NCBI GenBank assembly: GCA_012861695.1
Contig: JAAOOA010000033.1
Coordinates: 15,460,434 to 15,524,433 of the forward strand
DNA: 64,000 nucleotides
Direction of reading: 5' to 3'
From: Trematomus loennbergii
Taxonomy: Eukaryota; Chordata; Actinopteri; Perciformes; Nototheniidae
Part shown: piece after piece, positions 53,429 through 64,000 of the stretch
Layout: the number at the start of each line of letters is the position of its first letter
Numbering within the stretch: the first letter of the stretch is position 1
Notes under the pieces: generated by a model
What the model was told of the DNA's origin: nothing
The model's input: the letters and a program-made list of their open reading frames with translations, nothing else
The model's database searches: none
Made by a program: the position numbers and the translations under genes

Positions 53429-53620
53429 GCTGATCTTTTGTACAGTGCATTTGGTTCTCTCTTTTATTTACCAGTCAACAGAAACAATTACAATAGTGCA
53501 GACACGCCTTAGTGCAAAAATAAAATGTCAGTATCAAAAGTGTGGCAATATAATAACAAACTGCCAGGTGTGTCGTATGCACAGTAAATAGGCGCATGAG
53601 AACTTTCCGGAGTAAGTGCG

Positions 53621-56257
53621 GTCCAATGATCATAAAGTATTTTACTGCACACAGCTTGTGATTTATTTAAAGAATGGAAAACTCAGATTATGGGCTGCAT
53701 TTGAAAATAATATTTTTCTTTTATTGTAGCAAAGATCATAGGCATCGGGTTATAGTTTGTGGAGAGAAGCAGATCTGGGATTCTATAGGTATCTGATTCC
53801 ATTTGAGTTTTATTCAGCTGTCAAGAACTGCAGGATCATCACATGCATGAGAGAAAAATGTATATTCAACTGCTGTGCTTTGGCCAATAGACATGACAGA
53901 TCGGAAAGGGTTCACGAACCAGCAGGTCTTCCTGAGTTATCCCCATACAGAATGTGCAGCCTCTTGTGCACCACAACAAACTCAACAAGACTCGATACAA
54001 CACAAACAAAACTCAACCCTCCCACACAGTTTCTAAACCCTGCAGCTAAACACTGTGGTTTAAACATAGGCACACCAGGGATTCACATATATAAAACGCA
54101 TGCATGAACACAAACATATGCTCCTTGGAGAGGTTTGCATCAGCCCTTGGTTATTCTGATATGAGGCCTTAATGCTATGGGTTAACGAGTTAGAAAAGCC
54201 TCTCCAAGTCTTCAAGCAACAACACAAAAAGAGATCTGGGCGCAGATAGAGATATTTCCCTCATTTCTTTGTTTATAGTGGCTGCGATGAGCCACGAGAG
54301 AGGGTAAAGATGATTTGTCGGCTCAGGAGAGGTAAGCGATATGTAGCAGTGAATGGCCAGTAATCATGTTTATGAGGGGGAGATGGCTCTGGCCTCCCGG
54401 TGTGTCTGATTGTGTTTTCTCTGGCTCCCAGCTTGGGCCCGAGTACACCCCTACCAGGCCATTGTGATTGAAGTATGCACTCTATCTCAGCTTCTCTTTG
54501 GGGGGTAAAAAGGTACGTGTAATACCGTTTGTGTATTTGTGTTTATGTTCGTGTTGGACTGGGTGTATTCATAAGAGAAATGTCTGTCGATGAAGACCTC
54601 CCATCACAAAAGAAAGCACCACTTCCCCTTTCTCCTTCATGCAGCCAGTTCCCACATTGCTCTCATTGCTATGGCAACCGGCGCTCTCTCCTTGGGCTCT
54701 GCATGCATCCAATCAGAGTGAGACCTTTGTAGAGATTCCTCCGGGCTCCACTTATTCAACTTACCCCACCGGAACAGCCTCCACGCTGAAAAAGCTGGAA
54801 CAAAGAGCAGAGAGACTCCCTCACCAGAGCTTGGTATGACATCAAAAATTGGGGCTACAGGGTTGGGTTACAGGGAATGCGGAAGTAATGCGTAGCCAAG
54901 AGCTGCGGGACACACAGCAAAAGCAAAAACAGGGTGGCAGTGCATTGCCATGGCCAATTTCAGTGGGAATTATGTGGAATAGGATTTGTTATTGGAAGCC
55001 TCAGAGCCTGAATACTTGGCAAGTACTGCATGGCTCTGGCACTGGTTTAAGCTTGATAAGTCAAAATGGATTCCGGCTGAGCCTATTTATGTCATTCCTG
55101 AAAACATATGGATAGGATTCAGGCGCTCAATACTTTCAACCTTCAACAATGACATTCAACACCACTTCTCCAGTCCATTAATCTTCCATGAGAATAGATT
55201 TATCATCCGCAGCACTGAGGGATTGCATCGAGTCAGCATCAGCCAGAACAGTATTTACCACACCAACCTCACTCTGTATCAATTTCAACAATTAAAGGGC
55301 CTTATTTTACTGGGTGTACAGTAACATAAAAACAGGAAAGGTTGCAATGTTCCTCTGATACCTCATATTTTATTTTGTGTTTCATGCCTCTAGGTGTGTT
55401 AAATAATTAGCAGAGATAAACTAGTGCCATGTCTTCTTAACCTGGGGCCTGCTTAGAGGTCACTGCACACAATCACACTGTGCTTCTCTCATTCTAATTA
55501 GATTTCGGGAGTAGATGCAGCAGAGTCTGAGTTAAACACTTGTGAATGTGGGCAGGGAGGCATGCGTGCCCCGGGCACTTGTAGAGACAAGCCATCCAGC
55601 GGGACCTCTCACAGGCCCCTGACGGACATTCGGCTGTTTGGGTACTGGCAGGGCGATGGAGGCACAGGATAATTTTGCCCGACTGCCATGTCACAAAGTG
55701 TCACAATCTGTCGCTGTCAACCCTACTTCAGGCAATGTGAGAAAAATAGAAATAAGAGAGAGGGAGACGAGACAAAAGGGAAGTTGATTTTGAGAGCCAG
55801 AAGTGATACTAAGCATGTCTGGTCACTTTCTGGGGTTACATTTAAAAGTCAAAAGCATATGCAATTCAAGTGATCTTGTGTCTGGATCATCTGGCAAATG
55901 GCTGTGTAGTGATTAACAGAACATAGCATAATAAACTAGAAAAATAAGCTGTAAAGATCTAATAGTGGACAGGATCACTTTAGCACACATGACTAGATAG
56001 ATAGTTAGGTAGCCAGTGAGGAAAAAAGGTTCCAGGTTTCTTTAAGGATGAATAATAACATAGATGGCATGAATCAGAGAGTGAGTCATCCTGTCAAAAC
56101 GTTGTGATCAGCTTGAGATTTTAAAACAGACTTACTTCCTTTAGTTGTCTATACTGTACCAGTCAATTTGATCTCTAAGGACTTCTTGAGCTGGCCTCTA
56201 TATTGTTCCATGCATATGATGAAAAGCTGTCAAAATTGCCTTGAGCTATTACACGCA
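53621..56257. other. Unique intronic DNA, no gene seen
   Basis: AT-rich sequence, with somewhat GC-richer unique patches at about 54250-54480 and 55490-55700. No exon or transposon is recognised. Short open frames at 53757-54107 and 54986-55324 lack any recognisable motif. Confidence 0.45.
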
Positions 56258-56443
56258 TTATATTACATGTTAGACGCTTTTATCAAAATTGACATACTCA
56301 ATACTGTGGGCAATCCCCACAGGAGCAATTTGGGGTGAAGTGTCTTGCCCAGGGACACAACGACATGCTGACTGCAGTGGGGTTTGAACCTGTGACACCC
56401 TGATACCAACACCAAGGCTCTATCCACTGCGCCACACGCCTCC
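56258..56443 (-). mobile_element. tRNA-derived SINE, copy C (inverted)
   Basis: Reverse complement of the same family as the copies at 38050 and 38939. On the minus strand it carries a head with tgtggcgcagtggata, a B box caggttcaaacccc, the core gtgtccctgggcaagacact and the tail gataaaagcgtctaacatgt. The gtcgctttg part of the tail is degraded (plus strand reads tttatcaaaattgac). It lies on the same strand as auts2. Confidence 0.85.
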
Positions 56444-59400
56444 ACACCAGCACTAACTTATTTTAAAATAAGGCTAACCCATATTATTTTTTTCCCAAAA
56501 GCTTTAACTTGTTCCCTATATGGGGGGATGAGTAGGCTTTTCAGTGTTAGTTTATAAGTGTAGTTTTGTGGGTATAACCAGTTTAGCACCAGGTGCCATT
56601 TTGTTCCTGATATTACTGTCTGCACAACAAGTTAGAATCCCAACAATATGTCTGCATTTCTCTTGTTTTTGGTCTTTCAATCTGCCCTTATTTACTTATT
56701 TACATCACTGCTGAAAAACCCATTAAACAGTCAAAGAGACAGTCAAGTAGTGCCTGTACTGCATGTGCTGCTCATTTCACACCACCGCAATGCACACACT
56801 GGAGCCTCAGCAAAGAGTACGATCCCACGATAATGAGCTAATTATAGGTACAACATTCCTGCTTCCGTATCTAAATGTTTCTCTCTAATAGGAAACATTT
56901 CAAATTATTGAGAGGCAGAGAGAGAAAGAGAAGGATAATTGATGCAAGCAATTACAAGTCCTGTGTCGGAGCAAATTGGCCAGCATATCTGGACATGTAG
57001 GGGGACTGCGACCTCATTTACATCAGAGTGTCAGGAAATAATTGGAGAATGTACTGAGAAGGTGGGATTACATAAGCAGTTCACTTGGACAGTGAGATTC
57101 CTTCCAGACAAGAAGCTTATGGAAAGACTGTACGCTCGAGTCAAGGACAAAACATTATGTGCAGTCTCGGTATGCTCCAGCAAACTTAATCATAACAGTG
57201 ATTTTAACAACAACAAATATACTTTATGACATTAGTCTGCTTCCAAAAGCTGTAATTTGAGTATTGGAAATGGTTTCACCACATGCACACAGGATTCTGA
57301 ATAGGCTGTCCTGTTTTCAGTGGAAAGCCAGTAATAACTGAGTTCAGTTTTAGAGAGAATTTAGCTGTGTTTGGACTGAAACCGCTTCAAAAGCATGGGA
57401 AGACGATGTGCTTGACTTTTAACAATATCACTTCCAGATGTTTCATTACAAAACAACTTTCCAAGACCTCACCGCAAGAAAACCTTCTCGTGCGAGTGGA
57501 GCCAGGACACACGTATGGATTTCAGGAAACCACAATTTCACATTTTCATTTCAGTTGGAAAAACCAGCATGAAAAAAATGTCTGGAATAACACCAATCAA
57601 GTGTTATATGTATGTATTTATGTATGTATAAATATAATATGTATACAAATGCTGTCCAAAAGCATAGACAGCATTGCATCTGTTTCAATTTGACAGTTAG
57701 AATTGATTAAGTAGCAGCTACAGCACAATATAACAGTTTTGGCTGTCGATAAAAATGGCACTGAAATATAGCGGTGCATTCATTATAGTCTGCCTCTTGT
57801 GCCTCTCATCAGGCTGGCTAACACTGACTGGCGGGCTCTGACCCAGTACTCCGGAGCTTCTCTCTAATGGACCCACCTCTCATCAAGTGCCTTGGGTGAA
57901 AAAAAAGGAGTAACATGCTGTTTACTCGCAATCCCGGGCCAGTAATTGCCAATTTATTTGATAGGCAGCTGGGTAATGATGGCATTTCACCCCTTGCCGC
58001 AGAGACTAAACGGGAGTGATTCATCCCAAGCTCCCTGCACTCCCTGATCCAACAGGCTCCCTCTGCTCAGGACTGCTGCCTGCATGAATGTCTGCCACCC
58101 AGACTGAAGGGGTGGGGTGGTGGGGGATGTGGGGGGGCGGCTGCCATGTCGGCTTCAAACGAAACCCAAAAGGGAACCCAGCGCTTCAGAGAAAATGCTG
58201 CTAAGCCTGCCAATTTAGCTGGGGTTTGGGGTTGAGGCAAACACAGGCGAGCTGATGTGCCATTTGTAGGCCTTAATGAGCTGGCAGGACGGAGTGAGGA
58301 GGGAAGGCGAGCCGGAGAGAGGAGGCTGCCAGGCCTGACCTCCTCTGGCCTCCATCTCCCTGCCAGCCAGTGCCAGGTCGGCAAACTCGGTTCATCTGCT
58401 TCATCGGAGCGTGGTCGCTCCATGAGGGGAAGGGTGCTAGAGCAAATACCATTAGCGAACTGTTGGGTCTAATGAACAGTTCGGGTCAAAGCTCGCTCCA
58501 GTCTCACACCGCTCCCTGGTAGTAACGACTGACTTAGATGCTTTATTTTTGTGTTTGCACTGTATGGGAGCGCCTCTGTGCAGCTGAACCACAGGAGCAG
58601 TACAGTTGCTTTGTGCCGTGTTACAATCACAACATTTCAGTGGAACAAGCACATTGACCTACAAAGAAGATAACATAACATTTAAAAGTCAACCAATGTT
58701 TTCTTTCATTATAATATAAAGGAATTTCAGTACTAAACAAAACTTTTTTATTTTCATCAATTTTCCTGTCGTCCTCCGCTGCAAAAGCTACGACTTGCAC
58801 CTCTTGCAACATGGGAAGTGGGTTTTTACAGCAGAGCTGGAAGGGACTTGTTTAGAAACCTGTGGAGACCGGAGATGAAGCCGCACACAGTCGGACCGTA
58901 CAAGGTGACATGGGGGTCTAAAAGTCGTTCCTCGTGCGGCCCAGCTTTCAGCAGCTCTACTGAATACATGCTCCATCTCCTGCGGGCTTTCTTGACCAGA
59001 CGCAGCAGGGGGAACCAAAGCGCCCATTCCCTTCTATCCTCCAGATGTACGGAGTGGCTCAAAGCCAGCTCAGGTGGACCTGATTATAAAGGGGCGACAG
59101 ATGTTTCCTGAGAACAAGTCTGCAGATGGGAATGGAGTTTCTGCTTGAGGAAACCTGACATTCTTAAAACAAATACCAGATTTATTTGGGAATTTAGGAA
59201 ATGTTCCAATCAAATAAATCACAGTAACACATGGGACTGTGGCTGTTCATTATATTCAATGTAGTAAATCATTTCACATACAATGTTCAAATTGAAATAA
59301 GATGAAGTGAAGCAACATGGCAGACCATAACATGATGTAACTGTTTAGTGTGTAACAAGTCAGAGTGTATCAAAGTGATGTAATGTGACTGGCAGGAAAT

Positions 59401-60262
59401 GTTTCGCCAGTGAGGATTAGTGAGATTGTGACTGTTGCAAATTAAAGCAAAAGATTATGTAATTTTAAACACTGAATAAAGATTTAAACTGAAGCAGAGG
59501 CCTCTAAAACATATTAGAATATATGCATGGCCCTTTAGGATAACACCACTTGAAATAAAAAATGTTTGTGCCAACTGTCTTAAGGTAAAGAAAAATGTTT
59601 GCAACTATAAAATGCATTAACCTACATTTTTTTGCAAAAAATAAAAACATTTAGGAACAATTTGACAATTATCAAACTGTATTTCAGTGTTGCATAAGAC
59701 CTATGTTGTTGTAATAGCATTTAGTTATTAGAGATCAGGATGCAACAGATGACGCATTGAATGCTTTTATCAATGTGTATGGCAGTCACGTTAAAGCATC
59801 CATCCATAGGTTAAATGTCAAACCTCCATTGTTGAAGCAACATTTGTCATGGTATACTGCTGCACAGTTGCCAACAGTGCAGTCAGACAGAAATCACGAG
59901 TATCATTTCAATTTCTGTTGTCAACATCAAATTACTTATTTCATTTCATGCTCAGTCAAGCATCGTAAAGCTACACGCAGAATCCGTTTTGCTTCAGTTG
60001 TTCGACCATGTCTTTCTCAAAGACTTGCGCGCCTCTTAACTGACAGCTTTAATTACGGCCAGATATCTGATTGCTTCACTCTAGATTCTCCACACAAATC
60101 AAAGAGAAGGGCCAGGAGTCCCTCGAGCCTGCACGCTTTACATCCTGAATATGTCACAGGGCCAGGGGACACGTAGCCGCGCTCTTTCTTCTGTCAGCTA
60201 ATGCTCACCTCCAGCGCCTCCACAAGAAACGAGGACCTGGGTAAGTAATAGAGCCTCTGGGA
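56444..60262. other. Unique intronic DNA, no gene seen
   Basis: Contains a (GTAT)n-like patch near 57604-57640, a GC-rich block at about 57780-58520 with a G-quadruplex motif, and a 9-bp inverted repeat at 58455-58482. Open frames in the GC-rich block (58067-58423, minus) look like a reading of skewed composition and lack splice sites or a known domain. The block may be a conserved element. Confidence 0.45.
58109..58137 (+). other. G-quadruplex motif
   Basis: G runs of 4, 4, 5 and 7 bases are separated by loops of 1, 4 and 4 bases, satisfying the canonical rule. It lies 3 kb downstream of the auts2 exon in gene direction and on the non-sense strand. Confidence 0.75.
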
Positions 60263-60342
60263 GGGGGGGGGGGGGGGGGGGAGAGAGAATATGTGTGTGT
60301 GTGTGTGTGGTGTGTGTGTGTGTGTGGTGTGTGTGTGTGTGT

Positions 60343-60428
<86 letters not shown>
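60263..60428. repeat. G19 homopolymer, (GA)n and interrupted (GT)n
   Basis: A run of 19 G (60263-60281) passes into GAGAGAGA and then, from 60292, GT repeats to 60428, with three gtggtg interruptions in the first third and a pure run of about 80 bases at the end. On the auts2 sense strand this reads (CA)n then C19, about 770 bases downstream of the exon's donor site. Confidence 0.95.
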
Positions 60429-60431
<3 letters not shown>

Positions 60432-61190
60432 TATATTGTTTCAACACCAAAAGAAATCCTGTCAAATAGACGATATCACATCCATAACTTACCTTTTGTC
60501 TGTGACATTCCGCAGGTGCAAGGCCACATACACATAATGATTCTTGGATAATGAAACTGTAGTAGGATGTATAACATTTGCGCTGAAAGATCATGCACTG
60601 ATTGACAATCCCAAGCTAATACTTTAAAGTATTAGCAGTAACTGTTACATGTAATGATGCAGAGGTGGTTTGACGTGAAGTTGAATGTGTACACGTTTCT
60701 TACATGAAGCTGTTGCTTGTTAAGGCCAATGTTGTGCAACAAGGGATTTAACTAATGAATACTCCAAGCAGATTACTTGCTAATGAATTGGGAGATAAAT
60801 ATTTACAATAATGCCATCTCTCTTTCCTATGTAAAAATACAACATGTTTGGACACTAGAACTTTAACCATTACCTTTACTTTTCAGGCCAACTTCTTCTG
60901 CCCTAGAGATATTTTTTGTATGTTCAAATTCTTTGGGAGTTTGACCACTGCATGTAAATGTAAAATCTACTTTGGAGAGGTTAGTTGGTAAACGTTTGGC
61001 CCAGAATTGTTGTATAATTATGAAGTATGTTTCTTTTGTGTGGTATATATTTGAAATGTAAACTATGTACACAAAATGACCAACTGGCAATGACCTCAGA
61101 TATTTGATTTTGGCATTATTTCTAAGAAGATGACTCACTACAAACACAGGACCTCAGCTGCCACTGAAGCAGTACTTTTAAGTGTTAATG
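60429..61190. other. Exon-proximal downstream intron, unique DNA
   Basis: AT-rich unique sequence between the microsatellite and the auts2 donor. No other exon or repeat is recognised. In gene orientation it is the first 770 bases of the downstream intron. Confidence 0.45.
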
Positions 61191-61197
61191 TACTCAC

Positions 61198-61299
61198 ATC
61201 TGTCAGCCTGTCTCTGGAGCTGCTCCTGATGGAAGGCTTGGACCTTCCGCTTACACTCTCGCTGTCGCTGCCCTTACAGTTGTTCTGCCCCGGTTTCAG
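61198..61299 (-). CDS. auts2: Internal coding exon of an AUTS2-like gene
   Basis: Read on the minus strand, a 102-base segment lies between an acceptor (ttatgtttggcag, AG at 61300-61301) and a consensus donor (gtgagta, 61191-61197). It is exactly 34 codons, phase 0 at both ends, with no stop. The peptide starts [15 protein letters not shown] and ends [10 protein letters not shown] recognise this as the short N-terminal AUTS2 segment whose human form runs LKPGQNSCRDSDSES and ends SSSRERLSD (from memory). AUTS2 is a nuclear protein that joins a PCGF5/PCGF3-type PRC1 complex with CK2 and has been reported to recruit p300 and activate transcription; a cytoplasmic role in Rac1 signalling is also described. 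The piece is rich in serine (9 of 34) and carries acidic S-x-x-D/E sites of the CK2 type, with no folded domain visible. Exon number is not certain (probably exon 3 or 4). Teleosts keep auts2a and auts2b, and the paralogue fbrsl1 is a weaker alternative. Neighbouring exons are not in the window. Confidence 0.85.

Positions 61300-64000
<2,701 letters not shown>

Larger units (their letters stand above)
51682..53620 (+). mobile_element. PIF/Harbinger DNA transposon, 3' end unresolved
   Basis: The left end begins near 51682 (ggcgcgttcacaccaagtac), and the subterminal motif gcgttcacacca recurs near 51770. A promoter-like region leads to a transposase reading (52012-53402) with a poly(A) signal at 53423-53428. 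No reverse complement of the left end was found to the right, so the right boundary is given only as about 53620 and the target duplication is not identified. Autonomous Harbinger elements usually also encode a Myb/SANT-like protein; none is seen here. It sits in the auts2 intron, antisense to the gene. Confidence 0.75.
1..61197 (-). other. auts2: Large intron downstream of the auts2 exon (partial)
   Basis: Sequence from the donor at 61197 down to the window's left edge is read as one intron, or part of one, because no second credible exon was found on the minus strand. I looked for the next expected AUTS2 segment (a GYFCDSDSDQEE-type motif) and did not see it. The intron is AT-rich, interrupted by transposons, and otherwise mostly unique-looking. 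Large introns with many conserved non-coding elements are a known property of the AUTS2 locus. That this stretch is all one intron is inference. Confidence 0.65.

Noticed and set aside
58067..58423. 118-codon minus-strand open frame, proline-rich like AUTS2
   Set aside because: The proline and serine content follows the C-rich strand; no matching AUTS2 segment, acceptor or donor was found.
60205..60594. Open frames of histidine/threonine or cysteine/valine strings
   Set aside because: They are readings of the GT microsatellite and carry no independent coding evidence.

Overview
This window is vertebrate nuclear DNA, almost certainly from a ray-finned (teleost) fish. It has no bacterial-style gene packing. 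Long stretches are AT-rich non-coding DNA, with tRNA-derived SINEs carrying the core and tail seen in many teleost SINEs, a PIF/Harbinger transposon, a mariner-like fragment, non-autonomous DNA transposons and long GT microsatellites. Species cannot be fixed; a percomorph-like teleost is a guess.

Only one host coding exon is convincing. It is a 102-base, frame-preserving exon on the minus strand (61198-61299) with consensus splice sites on both sides. It encodes 34 residues beginning [15 protein letters not shown], which match the N-terminal part of AUTS2, a nuclear Polycomb-associated neurodevelopmental protein. The window is therefore best read as the interior of an auts2 locus transcribed right to left: about 61 kb of the intron downstream of this exon (1-61197) and 2.7 kb of the intron upstream of it (61300-64000). 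The AUTS2 locus is known for very large introns dense in conserved non-coding elements, and the unique-looking AT-rich sequence here fits that.

Layout: 1-18486 unique intronic DNA with a few palindromes and homeodomain-type A/T clusters; 18487-19483 a hAT-like inverted-repeat unit with a nested SINE and a CAAGTC array; 19484-27224 unique DNA with a 16-bp triplication and a perfect hairpin; 27225-28244 a 1-kb TTAA-flanked transposon carrying a perfect 24-bp palindrome; 28245-38049 mostly unique DNA; 38050-39140 two SINEs of one family; 42431-42910 a mariner-like 5' fragment abutting another short repeat; 42911-51681 unique DNA; 51682 to about 53620 a Harbinger element with a broken but recognisable transposase; 56258-56443 a third SINE copy, inverted; 60263-60428 and 63633-63757 long microsatellites on either side of the exon.

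No RNA genes, CRISPR arrays, operons or other complete protein-coding genes were found. The mobile elements are insertions into the intron and need have no role in auts2. The one host coding segment would act only as part of a spliced transcript whose other exons lie outside the window.
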